A DNA stretch of 64,000 nucleotides, taken from assembly GCF_003387155.1 (NCBI RefSeq), contig NZ_QUMT01000002.1:67694-131693 (forward strand), in the 5' to 3' direction. Shown here piece by piece: positions 8,512 through 17,875 of the stretch (position 1 is the stretch's first letter; every line of letters starts with the position of its first letter). The notes beneath the pieces were generated by a model, which worked only from the letters and a program-made list of their open reading frames with translations, had not been told where the DNA came from and searched no databases. The translations under genes were made by a program, and so were the position numbers. This stretch comes from Roseateles depolymerans (GTDB taxonomy: Bacteria > Pseudomonadota > Gammaproteobacteria > Burkholderiales > Burkholderiaceae_C).

Positions 8512-10611
8512 ATGAACGAGCTGATGGCCCGTCTGCAAAACCTCCTCGGACCCCGTGCTGCGATCATCAGCGCCCTGGGCGCGCCGATCGCCATCATGAT
8601 GATCCTGGCGATGATGGTGCTGCCGCTGCCGCCTTTCGTCCTGGACCTGTTCTTCACCTTCAACATCGCCATGGCCATCATGGTGATGCTGGTGGCCTCG
8701 CACATGGTGCGGCCGCTGGACTTCGCCGCCTTCCCCACGGTGCTGCTGCTGACCACGCTGATGCGCCTGTCGCTGAACGTGGCCTCCACTCGCGTGGTGC
8801 TGATGGAAGGCCACACCGGCGCCGGCGCGGCAGGGCAGGTGATCGAGAGCTTCGGCCACTTCCTGATCGGCGGGAATTTCGCGGTCGGCCTGATCGTGTT
8901 CGCCATCCTGGTGGTCATCAACTTCATCGTGGTCACCAAGGGCGCGGAGCGCATCGCCGAAGTCGGCGCGCGCTTCACCCTGGACGCCATGCCCGGCAAG
9001 CAGATGGCGGTGGACGCCGACCTGTCCGCCGGCCTGATCGACGAGAAGGAAGCCAAGCGCCGCCGCGCCGAGCTGAGCGACGAAGCGGACTTCTTCGGCT
9101 CCATGGACGGTGCCAGCAAGTTCGTGCGCGGCGATGCGGTCGCCGGCATCCTGATCCTGTTCATCAACATCATCGGCGGCTTCATCATCGGCGTGGCCCA
9201 GCACGGGCTGTCCGCCGGCCAGGCCGCCGACAGCTACATCCTGCTGGCCGTCGGTGACGCGCTGGTCGCCCAGGTGCCGGCCCTGTTGATCTCGGTGGCC
9301 TCGGCCCTGGTCGTGTCCCGCGTGGGCAAGGACAAGGACGTCGGCGCGATGATCGGCAAGCAGGTCTTTGGCTCCACCAAGGCGGTGGCCATCACCGCGG
9401 GCGTGGTGGGCGTGGTGGGCCTGATCCCCGGCATGCCGCACCTGGTGTTCCTGATCATCGCCGGCGGCCTGGGCTACCTGGCCTACTGGATGCAGCAGAA
9501 GGAAGCCAAGGCCAAGGCCGCCGAAGCCAGCAAGGCCGCCGCTCCGGCCGCGACGGGCCCGAATCCGGATGCCGAAGCTTCCTGGGAAGATGTCGCCCAG
9601 GTGGACACCCTGGGCCTGGAAGTCGGCTACCGCCTGATCGCTCTGGTCGACAAGAGCCGCGAAGGCGACCTGCTCAGCCGCATCAAGGGCGTACGCCGCA
9701 AGTTTGCGCAGGACGTGGGTTTCCTGCCGCCGTCGGTGCACATCCGCGACAACCTGGAGCTGCGCCCCAGCCAGTACCGCGTCACGCTGCGCGGGGCGGT
9801 GATCGGCGAGGCCGAGGCCTACCCCGGCATGTGGCTGGCGATCAACCCCGGGCATGCCACCCAGAAGCTGATCGGCACCCAGACCACCGACCCCGCCTTC
9901 GGCCTGCCAGCGGTCTGGATCGAAGACCGGCAAAGGGAAATGGCACAAATGGCGGGCTTTACCGTCGTTGATTGCGCGACCGTGGTGGCCACACATCTCT
10001 CACACTTGATGCAAGTCCACGCGGCCCGATTGTTGGGCCGGGTGGAAACCCAGCAGCTGGTGGAACACCTCACCAAGCAAGCGCCTCAGTTGATCGAAGA
10101 CGTGATTCCAAAGATGGTCAATATCGCCAACCTGCAACGAGTCCTCCAGTTCCTGCTGGAAGAGGGCGTGCACATCCGCGATATGCGTTCCATCGTGGAA
10201 AGCCTGGCGGAAAACGCCGGGCTGACCAACGATCCGGCCGAGCTGGCCCGTCGCATCCGCATCCACATCGCCCCGGCGATCGTGCAGCAGATCTACGGAC
10301 CGGCCAAGGAGCTGGATGTCATCGCCCTCGAACCCGAACTGGAGCGCCTGGTGACCCAGGCCCTGAATTCTCCGCACGGCGCTGCCCTGGACCCCGGCGT
10401 GGCTGACACGCTGGCCCGCAGCGCCGCGCAGACCGCCCAGTCTCAGGAAGACCGTGGCCTGCCTGCCTGCCTGCTGGTTCCCGACCTGATCCGCGCCCCC
10501 CTGGCCCGGCTCCTCAAGCGCGCTGCGCCGCGTCTGAAGGTGCTGGGTCATAGCGAGATCCCGGAAACGCACACTATCCGCATCGGCTCCATCATCGGAG
10601 GCACGGCATGA
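8512..10611 (+). CDS. flhA: FlhA, flagellar export gate protein
   Basis: The 699-residue protein is full-length FlhA, the nonameric export-gate component of the flagellar type III apparatus. About eight membrane helices fill residues 15-330, with the conserved FHIPEC-region sequence (MRLSLNVASTRVVL and the acidic-basic loop MPGKQMAVDADLSAGLID) between them. The cytoplasmic domain (about 360-690) docks chaperone-substrate complexes such as FlgN with FlgK/FlgL. Its TGA overlaps the ATG of flhF by 4 bp. Confidence 0.97.
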   Translation: MNELMARLQNLLGPRAAIISALGAPIAIMMILAMMVLPLPPFVLDLFFTFNIAMAIMVMLVASHMVRPLDFAAFPTVLLLTTLMRLSLNVASTRVVLMEGHTGAGAAGQVIESFGHFLIGGNFAVGLIVFAILVVINFIVVTKGAERIAEVGARFTLDAMPGKQMAVDADLSAGLIDEKEAKRRRAELSDEADFFGSMDGASKFVRGDAVAGILILFINIIGGFIIGVAQHGLSAGQAADSYILLAVGDALVAQVPALLISVASALVVSRVGKDKDVGAMIGKQVFGSTKAVAITAGVVGVVGLIPGMPHLVFLIIAGGLGYLAYWMQQKEAKAKAAEASKAAAPAATGPNPDAEASWEDVAQVDTLGLEVGYRLIALVDKSREGDLLSRIKGVRRKFAQDVGFLPPSVHIRDNLELRPSQYRVTLRGAVIGEAEAYPGMWLAINPGHATQKLIGTQTTDPAFGLPAVWIEDRQREMAQMAGFTVVDCATVVATHLSHLMQVHAARLLGRVETQQLVEHLTKQAPQLIEDVIPKMVNIANLQRVLQFLLEEGVHIRDMRSIVESLAENAGLTNDPAELARRIRIHIAPAIVQQIYGPAKELDVIALEPELERLVTQALNSPHGAALDPGVADTLARSAAQTAQSQEDRGLPACLLVPDLIRAPLARLLKRAAPRLKVLGHSEIPETHTIRIGSIIGGTA

Positions 10612-12308
10612 ACGTCAAGCGATTTACCGCCCGCAACACCCGCGAAGCCATGAACCTGGTCCGCCAGGCTTTTGGCGACGACGCCGTGGTGCTGTCCAAC
10701 AAGCCCTGCCCCGAAGGGGTGGAAGTGCTGGCCATGGCGCCGGAGGGCATGTCGCAGATCGAGCGTGTGGCCGCCTCCGCCCCCCGGGTGGCCGCGCCGC
10801 GCCAGGCCCCGCAGGCCAGCGCCCGCGCCGAGCCGCAGCCGCGCCAGGCCGTGAAGCAGCGCCTGTCGGCCCGTCAGGAGCCGGGGTTTGCCAACAGCCA
10901 GCCGCCGTCCGTGGGTGACGATGTGAATGCGATGGCCATGAGCACGCTGTCCTTCCAGGACTATGTGCGTGAACGCATGCTCAAGCGCCGCGCGGCCGAG
11001 ATGAACGGCCTGCCCGACCCGGTGATGGACACGCAGGAGCCGGCCCAGATGCAGGAATCGGTGGCCTCGATGATGGCCGCCCGTGACCAGCGTGCCCGCA
11101 GCGCCATGCAGACGCTGGGTGCCCGCCGCGTGGAAGACACGCCGGCCTATGCCGCCCCTGCCCAGCATCCGGCGCATGCGCAGGCCCATGCCCACCAGGC
11201 CCACGGCCACCACCACCAGCCGCAGGCGAGCCAGCGCATCGTGCCGCCGGTGCTGCGCGACGAAATCCGTGTGAACGCGCCGGTGCATGCGCCAGACCTC
11301 GGCGGCTACGGCGTGCCAAGCCTGGACAGCCTGCCCGCCCGTCGCGAGCAGGAAATGATGACCGAGCTGCGCGCCATGAAGGGCCTGATCGAGGAACGCT
11401 TCGGCGCCCTGGCCTTCATGGAAAAGCTGCAGCGCCAGCCGACCCAGGCCCGCCTGACCCAGAAGCTGCTGGACGCCGGTTTCTCGCCGGCCCTGGTGCG
11501 CAAGCTGGTGGAAGGCCTGCCGGCCCATCTGACCGAGGAATCCGACTGGAGCGCCTGGGCCGGCAATGTGCTGTCGCGCAATGTCGCCACCGCCGAGCAG
11601 ATGCCGGCGCTGGAAGACCAGGGCGGTGTCTTTGCCATGATCGGCTCGACCGGTGTGGGCAAGACCACCACCACGGCCAAGATTGCCGCGGCTTTCGCCA
11701 CGAAGTACGGCGCCAGCCAGCTGGGCCTGATCACCCTGGATGCCTACCGGATCGGCGCCCACGAGCAACTGCGCGCCTACGGCCGCATCCTCGGCGTGCC
11801 GGTGCACACCGCCCATGACCGCGCATCGCTGGAAGACCTGCTGGACCTGCTGGCCGCCAAGAAGATGGTGCTGATCGACACCGCCGGCACCGCCCAGCGG
11901 GACAGCCGCACCGCCGAGCTGCTGGACATGCTGGCCCACCGCAACATCAAGCGCATCCTGGTGGTCAATGCCGCCCAGCAGGGCGAAACCATCGAGGACG
12001 TGGTCCAGGCCTGGCGCGGCAGCGAAGCCCAGGGCGTGATCCTCTCCAAGATTGATGAGGCAGTGAAGCTGGCGCCGGCCCTGGATACGGTGATCCGTCA
12101 CAAGCTGCGGGTGCTGGGCGTGGCCAACGGCCAGCGCGTGCCGGAAGATTGGCATCGCCTGTCCTCGCAGGCCCTGGTGCAGCGGGCGCTGCGCAGCCAG
12201 GGCCCGTCGGCCTGGCGCATGGATGCCTCGGACGTCAACCTGATCTTCGCCTCCGGCTCGGTGCCGGGCGCGTCGGCCGGGGCGATGCCGGCAATGGGAA
12301 TGAATTGA
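10608..12308 (+). CDS. flhF: FlhF, SRP-type GTPase for flagellar placement
   Basis: The 566-residue protein has an N-terminal basic segment (MNVKRFTARNTREAMNLVRQ), a long Ala/Gln/Pro-rich linker with a histidine-rich patch near residues 185-205, and a C-terminal NG GTPase domain. The P-loop GSTGVGKTTTTAK starts at about residue 346; LDAYRIGAHEQL and DTAGTAQRD follow as further nucleotide motifs. FlhF localises the first flagellar components, usually at a pole. It overlaps flhA by 4 bp and is followed 184 bp later by a FlhG-like gene. Confidence 0.96.
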   Translation: MNVKRFTARNTREAMNLVRQAFGDDAVVLSNKPCPEGVEVLAMAPEGMSQIERVAASAPRVAAPRQAPQASARAEPQPRQAVKQRLSARQEPGFANSQPPSVGDDVNAMAMSTLSFQDYVRERMLKRRAAEMNGLPDPVMDTQEPAQMQESVASMMAARDQRARSAMQTLGARRVEDTPAYAAPAQHPAHAQAHAHQAHGHHHQPQASQRIVPPVLRDEIRVNAPVHAPDLGGYGVPSLDSLPARREQEMMTELRAMKGLIEERFGALAFMEKLQRQPTQARLTQKLLDAGFSPALVRKLVEGLPAHLTEESDWSAWAGNVLSRNVATAEQMPALEDQGGVFAMIGSTGVGKTTTTAKIAAAFATKYGASQLGLITLDAYRIGAHEQLRAYGRILGVPVHTAHDRASLEDLLDLLAAKKMVLIDTAGTAQRDSRTAELLDMLAHRNIKRILVVNAAQQGETIEDVVQAWRGSEAQGVILSKIDEAVKLAPALDTVIRHKLRVLGVANGQRVPEDWHRLSSQALVQRALRSQGPSAWRMDASDVNLIFASGSVPGASAGAMPAMGMN

Positions 12309-12492
12309 TTGTCCAGTGGCGCTTGTCGCCCAGGGGCGGGACACCGCCGTTGGCACAAGTGCTCAAACGCCCTTCGGGTGCCTGGGGAATGGACTTGAAA
12401 AGCAGGGTGATTTGCCCGTTCAATCGAGTCTGGGGATCCGGCACTCAACGCGACACTTCCGGCAACGGACCAGCAGAAATACAGAGCAGCCC

Positions 12493-13311
12493 ATGCGCGA
12501 CCCGATGAGCCTCAGCAATGCGCCCAAGGACCAGGCCGATGGCCTGCGCCGACTGTTTGCCACCGCCCGCGTTCGCGTGGTGCCGGTGGTGAGCAACCCG
12601 CATGTGGTGGGCAGCGGCGCGCTGCTGGAAGGCCTGTGCGCCGCCTTCGGCGAACTCGGTCTGCACACCCTGGTGGTCGATGCCGGCGAGCAAGCCGCGG
12701 CCGCCTCCGAACTGGCCGCGGTCGATCTGGCCGCCTGCGTGGAGCCGCTGTCGGCCCGCGTCTCCTTCCTCGCTGCGCGCGGCCTGCCGATGCGCTATGT
12801 CAATGCCAACGGCTCGGCCGCCCAGTTCCTGGAAGCGGTGACCGACGCCGCCCCGTTTGCCGATGTCGTGCTGCTGCACGCCAGCGCGGCGGAACTCTCG
12901 CGGGTGCTGGTCTCCCGCGAAGTGCGCCCGGTGCTGCTGGCCGACACCGATGTGCAAAGCGTTACCCATGCCTACGCCGGCATGAAGTGGCTGACCCAGC
13001 GCGCCGGCCTCATGGTCTACAGCCTGCTGCTGGCCTGCTCGCCGCAACTGCGCCTGGCCGAGCGCATCGCCCAGCAGCTCTCCAGCTGCGGCGACGGTTT
13101 CCTGGGCGCGGTGCTGCGGGAATGGAGCTGCCTGGATCCCAAGCAGCCGGTGTCCGCGCCGCTGAGCCCTGAACTGCGCCACATGGCGCGCGAACTGCTG
13201 CTGGCCTCGGTGCCGGGTGCTGCGCTGGACAGCGCCGCCGAAGCCATGCCGCTGCGTCCGCGTCCGATGTGGCAACCGCCTGCCACGCGTGCGCAGGTGT
13301 CGTCTCACTGA
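12493..13311 (+). CDS. flhG: FlhG/MinD-like protein with degenerate P-loop
   Basis: The 272-residue protein occupies the flhG position between flhF and fliA and begins with the FlhG-type activation helix DQADGLRRLF, which in FlhG stimulates the FlhF GTPase. The core still resembles a MinD/ParA fold (LGLHTLVVDAGEQ, then FADVVLLHASA), but the deviant Walker A motif KGGVGKS is replaced by SNPHVVGSGALLE, so ATP hydrolysis is doubtful. The start at 12493 is taken because upstream in-frame codons lie in the intergenic region; 12505 is an alternative. fliA follows 23 bp downstream. Confidence 0.8.
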   Translation: MRDPMSLSNAPKDQADGLRRLFATARVRVVPVVSNPHVVGSGALLEGLCAAFGELGLHTLVVDAGEQAAAASELAAVDLAACVEPLSARVSFLAARGLPMRYVNANGSAAQFLEAVTDAAPFADVVLLHASAAELSRVLVSREVRPVLLADTDVQSVTHAYAGMKWLTQRAGLMVYSLLLACSPQLRLAERIAQQLSSCGDGFLGAVLREWSCLDPKQPVSAPLSPELRHMARELLLASVPGAALDSAAEAMPLRPRPMWQPPATRAQVSSH

Positions 13312-13334
13312 GCGTCCGGGTCTTGGAGACAAGC

Positions 13335-14048
13335 ATGTATACCGCCAAGGGCCAACTCGACAACAACACGCTGATCCGCCAGTACAGCCCGCTGGTGCGC
13401 CGCCTGGCGCATCAGATGATCGCCAAGCTGCCGGCCAATGTGGAACTGGATGACCTGATCCAGGTCGGCCTGATCGGCCTGACCGATGCGCTCTCGCGGT
13501 TCGACACCGCGCAGGGCGTGCAGTTCGAGACCTTCGCCACCCAGCGCATCCGCGGCGCGATGCTCGACGAACTGCGCGGCTCCGACTGGATGAGCCGCGG
13601 CAGCCGGCGCCAGCAGCGCTCGATCGAATCGGCCGTGCACAAGCTGGAGCAAAAGCTCGGCCGTGCGCCGCAGGAATCCGAGATCGCGCAGGAAATGGGC
13701 ATCAGCCTGGCCGACTACCAGGAGATGCTCTCGAAGGTGCGCGGCACCCAGCTGGTCTACCTGGAAGACATCTCCGGCGACGACGACAGCGACGACTACC
13801 TGGACCGGCATGTCGGCGACGACACCGCCGACCCGATGAGCATGCTGCGCGACCACCGCATGCGCGAGGCGCTGGTGGAGGCCATCAAGAACCTGCCCGA
13901 GCGCGAGGGCTATGTCATGTCGATGTATTACGAGCACGACATGAACCTCAAGGAAATCGCGGCGGTGTTGAAGGTGACCGAATCCCGGGTCTGCCAGTTG
14001 CACAGTCAGGCGATTGCCCGCTTGCGCGTGAAGCTGCGCGACTGGTAA
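13335..14048 (+). CDS. fliA: FliA, flagellar sigma-28 factor
   Basis: The 237-residue protein is a complete sigma-28: region 2 (about residues 15-90, including LIQVGLIGLTDALSRFD and FETFATQRIRGAMLDELR), region 3 (about 95-150, GRAPQESEIAQEMG) and a helix-turn-helix region 4 near the C-terminus (LKEIAAVLKVTESRVCQLHSQ cut to its key span IAAVLKVTESRVCQLH). It directs transcription of late flagellar and chemotaxis genes and is held by FlgM (51613-51993) until hook completion. The start is supported by GGAG 8 bases upstream. Confidence 0.97.
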   Translation: MYTAKGQLDNNTLIRQYSPLVRRLAHQMIAKLPANVELDDLIQVGLIGLTDALSRFDTAQGVQFETFATQRIRGAMLDELRGSDWMSRGSRRQQRSIESAVHKLEQKLGRAPQESEIAQEMGISLADYQEMLSKVRGTQLVYLEDISGDDDSDDYLDRHVGDDTADPMSMLRDHRMREALVEAIKNLPEREGYVMSMYYEHDMNLKEIAAVLKVTESRVCQLHSQAIARLRVKLRDW

Positions 14049-14177
14049 AAGAGACCGCTGGGGGCCCGCCAGAGGGAGGCGACCCCCAGGCCTGGAAGTT
14101 GCCCGAGCAACACCAGGCCCACCAGCTTCTGGAAAGGCCGCTCATCCTGGGCGGCTCGGAAGCCACAAGGAGCGGCG

Positions 14178-15563
14178 ATGTGGGAGACATGGCGCCGGCG
14201 CGGCCCGAAAGACGGCAACGCGCCTGACGCAACGAGGGCTGCACTGGATGCAGCCCCAGGCGGAATCAACGATGCAGCAGCCACCACCCGTGTGGTGCGG
14301 GAGCTGTCCGGCGGCGTGTCCCGGCTGGGCCGCGACGCGGCCGAAGTGCGCGGCCTTCTCGAAGATACGCAGAAGGTCGTGTTGTCCCAGGCCCAGGCCA
14401 TGCAGGCGCTGGGCAGCGAGCTGGACCAGGTCCGGCATGCCCAGGACGCCATCAATCAATCCACCTCCCAGACCCGCGAAGCCGTGGGCCGCGCCCGTGT
14501 GGCGCTGGCCGGCGTCGGGGACGAGGTCGGCGGCATCATGACCACGCTGCGGCAGGTGGCGGATGCGGCCTCGGACATCACCCGCATTGCCCTGCAGACC
14601 CGGCTGGTCGCATTCAACGCCTCTGTTGAAGCCAAGCGGGCCGGTGAGGCGGGCCGCGGCTTCGGTGTCGTGGCCGATGCGGTCAAGGACCTGGCCGCGC
14701 AGGTGGAGGCGTCCTCCAAGGCCATCATGGGCACGGTGGGCACGCTGGACACCCGCATCGAAGCCTTCAGCCGTGAACTGCATGCGCAGGGCGGCCCGGA
14801 TGGGGTGGGGCAGAGCACCATCCACCGCGCCTTTGCCGATGTCGAGACCGATGTGGACCTGATCTCCCGGTCCGCCCAACAGAGCCAGCTCACCACCCAG
14901 CAACTGGCGGAGCGTTCCGGCGAACTGGGGCTGGAGATCCAGCAGGCGATGAAGAAGCTGGAGTCCGCCTTCGCCTGCAGCGACCGCTTCCTGCGCCTGT
15001 CCGAGCAGATGATCGAGCAGATCGCCTCCAGCGGCGTGCCGGTGGATGACTCGCCCTACATCGAGGCCGCGCAGCGCGCCGCGTCAGAGATCACCGCGCT
15101 GCTGGAAGAGGCCCTGGCCGCGCGGCGCATCGATGCCGCCGCCCTGTTCGACGAACAGTATCAGCCGCTGCCCGGCACCGATCCGCAGCAGTTCCGCACC
15201 CGCTTCACCGAACTGGCCGACCAGCTGTTCCCCGCGGTGCAGGAGCGCATGCTGACCTTCTCCGACAAGGTGGTGTTCTGCATCGCAGTGGACCGCAACG
15301 GTTATGTGCCCACCCACAACAAGCGCTACTGCCACCCGCAGCGGGCCGGCGAGACGGCGTGGAACACGGCTAACAGCCGATACCGCCGCATCTTCAACGA
15401 CCGCACCGGCCTGGCCTCCGCCCGCAACCAGCGGCCCTTCCTGCTCCAGACCTATCGCCGCGACATGGGCGGCGGCCAGTTCGTCCTGCTCAAGGAGGCG
15501 TCCGCGCCCATTACCGTGGCCGGACGTCACTGGGGAGGCCTGCGGCTGGCGTTCGGTTTTTGA
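14178..15563 (+). CDS. Soluble methyl-accepting chemotaxis protein with C-terminal sensor
   Basis: The 461-residue protein has no membrane segment. A chemoreceptor signalling domain spans roughly residues 30-270, with the conserved hairpin region VAFNASVEAKRAGEAGRGF at about 143-162 that contacts CheA and CheW. The C-terminal part (about 330-461) is a Cache-like domain recognisable by NGYVPTHNKRYC, RRIFNDRTG, QTYRRDMGGG and HWGGLRLAF, the reverse of the usual sensor-then-signal order. It starts 129 bp after fliA. The ligand is unknown; a cytoplasmic cue is likely from the lack of membrane helices. Confidence 0.88.
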   Translation: MWETWRRRGPKDGNAPDATRAALDAAPGGINDAAATTRVVRELSGGVSRLGRDAAEVRGLLEDTQKVVLSQAQAMQALGSELDQVRHAQDAINQSTSQTREAVGRARVALAGVGDEVGGIMTTLRQVADAASDITRIALQTRLVAFNASVEAKRAGEAGRGFGVVADAVKDLAAQVEASSKAIMGTVGTLDTRIEAFSRELHAQGGPDGVGQSTIHRAFADVETDVDLISRSAQQSQLTTQQLAERSGELGLEIQQAMKKLESAFACSDRFLRLSEQMIEQIASSGVPVDDSPYIEAAQRAASEITALLEEALAARRIDAAALFDEQYQPLPGTDPQQFRTRFTELADQLFPAVQERMLTFSDKVVFCIAVDRNGYVPTHNKRYCHPQRAGETAWNTANSRYRRIFNDRTGLASARNQRPFLLQTYRRDMGGGQFVLLKEASAPITVAGRHWGGLRLAFGF

Positions 15564-15592
15564 CGCCGGTGTCTGATGCCGGGTATTGAGGG

Positions 15593-16876
15593 ATGACGGA
15601 CGCTGATCACCGGCTACGAGCCTTGCAACGGATGAAGGGCGCGGCGCTGGGCGGCCTGGTGCTGGCGCTGGCGGGGCTGGGCCTGAGCATCGGCATGGGC
15701 GGGCAGGGCGGCTGGGCGTGGTTCCAGGCCTTTTGCGAGGCCGCCACGGTCGGCGCCCTGGCCGACTGGTTTGCGGTGACCGCGCTGTTTCGCCATCCGC
15801 TGGGTCTGCCCATTCCCCACACCGCGCTGATTCCGCAAGGCAAGCATCGCATCGCCGACAGCCTGGCGGCTTTCGTGCGCGACAACTTCCTGCATCCCGA
15901 GGTGCTCATGGCCAAGCTGGAGCGCTTCGATCCGGCGCGGCAGCTCAGCCAATGGCTTGCATCGCCAGCGCATCAGGCTCAGGTGGCCAGCTCGGCGCGC
16001 AGCATGGCGCTGGAGGCGCTGTCCCTGCTGAACGAGGACACGGTGCGCCGCGCGCTCGGTGAGTTTCTGCTCAAGCGCGCACTCTCATGGAATGCCACCA
16101 CCACGGCGGCCGGTGTGCTGGATGTGCTGACCGATGCCGGTCGGCATCAGCAGGTGCTGGACGGCGCGCTGGAGAAGCTGCGCGACTACCTGGCCACGCC
16201 GGAGGTACGTTCGCTGGTCGCGGCGCGGCTGGTCAAGTTCTCGCGGGCGCAGTGGCCCAAGGTGACGTCGGTGGTGGATGCCCTCTCCAGCGTCGACAAG
16301 ATGGCCGACAGCCTGTCGGACAAGCTGGCGCTGCAACTGGTGGAGGAAGTGCAGGAGGCCCTCTCCCAACCCGATCACAAGGTGCGGCGCGAATTCGATG
16401 TCTGGATCCACGACTTCATCCAGCGCCTGCGCGAGGACGAGGCCTTTGCGCTGGAGATCAATGCGCTGAAGGACCGGATCGTCCAGAGTGCCGATGTCCG
16501 CGCGTATCTGGACGGTTTGTGGGTGGAACTGCGGGCCGCCATCGAGGCCGACATCCGTCGCGACGACTCCGCGCTGCTGCGTCACCTGGTGCAATCCCTG
16601 CAGGCGCTGTCTCAGCGCATGGCCCATGACGAGGGGCTGTCCCAGGCCATCAACGATCACCTGCTGTCGATGGCCGAGCATCTGGTGTCGCGACTGCGCG
16701 GCGGCGTGACGGAGCACATTGCCTCGACCGTCAAGTCCTGGGACGACCGCAGCCTGGCGCGTCAGATCGAGTTGAGCGTGGGCCGCGACCTGCAGTTCAT
16801 CCGCCTCAACGGCACGCTGGTGGGCGGGGCCATCGGCCTGCTGCTGCATGCCGTCAAGACCTGGCTGCAGGGCTGA
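15593..16876 (+). CDS. DUF445 membrane protein (YjiN-like)
   Basis: The 427-residue protein matches the DUF445 family: an N-terminal hydrophobic helix (GLVLALAGLGLSIGMG), the conserved segment GALADWFAVTALFRHPLGLPIPHTALIP, a long helical middle, and a C-terminal hydrophobic hairpin (LVGGAIGLLLHAVKTWL) preceded by RDLQFIRLNG. The family is inner-membrane associated and of unknown biochemical function. It begins 29 bp after the chemoreceptor gene and ends at a hairpin facing the convergent gene. Confidence 0.9.
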   Translation: MTDADHRLRALQRMKGAALGGLVLALAGLGLSIGMGGQGGWAWFQAFCEAATVGALADWFAVTALFRHPLGLPIPHTALIPQGKHRIADSLAAFVRDNFLHPEVLMAKLERFDPARQLSQWLASPAHQAQVASSARSMALEALSLLNEDTVRRALGEFLLKRALSWNATTTAAGVLDVLTDAGRHQQVLDGALEKLRDYLATPEVRSLVAARLVKFSRAQWPKVTSVVDALSSVDKMADSLSDKLALQLVEEVQEALSQPDHKVRREFDVWIHDFIQRLREDEAFALEINALKDRIVQSADVRAYLDGLWVELRAAIEADIRRDDSALLRHLVQSLQALSQRMAHDEGLSQAINDHLLSMAEHLVSRLRGGVTEHIASTVKSWDDRSLARQIELSVGRDLQFIRLNGTLVGGAIGLLLHAVKTWLQG

Positions 16877-16901
16877 GCGAGGCGGCCCTGGCCGCCCTCG
16901 C
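16877..16901. terminator. Hairpin between convergent genes
   Basis: An 11/12-bp stem with one bulged base (16877-16887 against 16890-16901) and a 2-base loop lies between the stop of the DUF445 gene and the convergent chalcone-isomerase-like gene. There is no T tract on either strand, so terminator function is uncertain. Confidence 0.4.
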
Positions 16902-16915
16902 ACGAAGGGCCCGGC

Positions 16916-17509
16916 TTACTTCGCGGGAGCCACGCCCAGCAGACCGTCGCGGGTGCTGCCGCGCACCTTCGGGCCGATCCACACCTTCATCATCATCGGG
17001 AAGAAGCTCTCGCCTTCGATGGGATCACCCATCTTCTGGCCGTTCACCGCGAAGCTGGTGGTGCGCTTGGCCGGGTCGTAGTCGATGGTCACCAGCTCGC
17101 CCTTGAGCAGCTTGGAACGGCTGCCGAACACAATGCCCAGCTGCGAAGTCTGGATGATGTTCTTGGCGAATTCTTCCTGCGCGTTCTGACGGATGCGGTC
17201 CAGCATCGCGTTGGACAGGTCGCGTGCGGACACGTCGCGCAGCATGTAGAACTGGATGCGCTTCACGCCCTTCTCGGCCACGGCACCTTCCATCGTGGTC
17301 TGCTTCTTGGGCAGATAAAAACCGACAGCAGTGGAGCGAGTCGAAAGAATGCTGGACGTGGCAGCGCCGTTGAGCACGAGGTTCTGTCCGTAGACCGCTT
17401 CCGTGTCCTGGAACTTGTAGCCCTCCACATCGACTTCGGCCCAGGCCGTGGTGGTGGCTGCGGCCAGGCCCATCGCCAGGCTCAGAATGCGGATGGAAAG
17501 ACGGTTCAT
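16916..17509 (-). CDS. Periplasmic chalcone-isomerase-like protein
   Basis: The 197-residue protein has a signal peptide ending near AMGLAAATTTAWA and then a domain recognisable as the bacterial chalcone isomerase-like family: VDVEGYKFQDTEAVYGQNLVLNG near the mature N-terminus in short form EVDVEGYKF, then VGFYLPKK and IQFYMLRDVSA. Members share the fold of plant chalcone isomerase but no catalytic role has been established for most bacterial ones; fatty-acid or lipid binding is often proposed. A purine-rich AGGAGCAGCTCC precedes the ATG. It is monocistronic and convergent with the DUF445 gene. Confidence 0.85.
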   Translation of the reverse strand: MNRLSIRILSLAMGLAAATTTAWAEVDVEGYKFQDTEAVYGQNLVLNGAATSSILSTRSTAVGFYLPKKQTTMEGAVAEKGVKRIQFYMLRDVSARDLSNAMLDRIRQNAQEEFAKNIIQTSQLGIVFGSRSKLLKGELVTIDYDPAKRTTSFAVNGQKMGDPIEGESFFPMMMKVWIGPKVRGSTRDGLLGVAPAK

Positions 17510-17875
17510 GGAGCTGCTCCTCGTGGTTCGATCATGTCGTGTTCTTGTGATGCGACGCAGGCTGTGACTTCACCCTAACCTGCGTGCACCGCTGTTTGCG
17601 CCGATGGCATCGAAGCCGTCGGCGATTCAGCGCCGCGAATTACAGCGGAAGCACCGCCTCCCGGACAGCCCCGCAGTGTGGGGGTCCGCCTCTAATTGAC
17701 ACGCCTTGTGACGTTTGGCACGCCGCCTTTGGCCGCGTGTCGGCATGATTCGCATCGTCGCAAAAGCCGTGCACATCGGCCTTTCCGCGCATCAGGGGTT
17801 GTGGCCACAAGGACCGCGGGCGGTCCGGCGCAACACCCACCAACAGACTGAGACAACAACTTCATCGAGGGTTCT
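17510..17875. other. 366-bp divergent intergenic region
   Basis: No gene, RNA or repeat was recognised here. It must hold the promoters of two divergent genes, the chalcone-isomerase-like protein on the minus strand and the SphA-type protein on the plus strand; its base composition is visibly more AT-rich than the flanks, but no promoter pair is clear. Confidence 0.5.
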
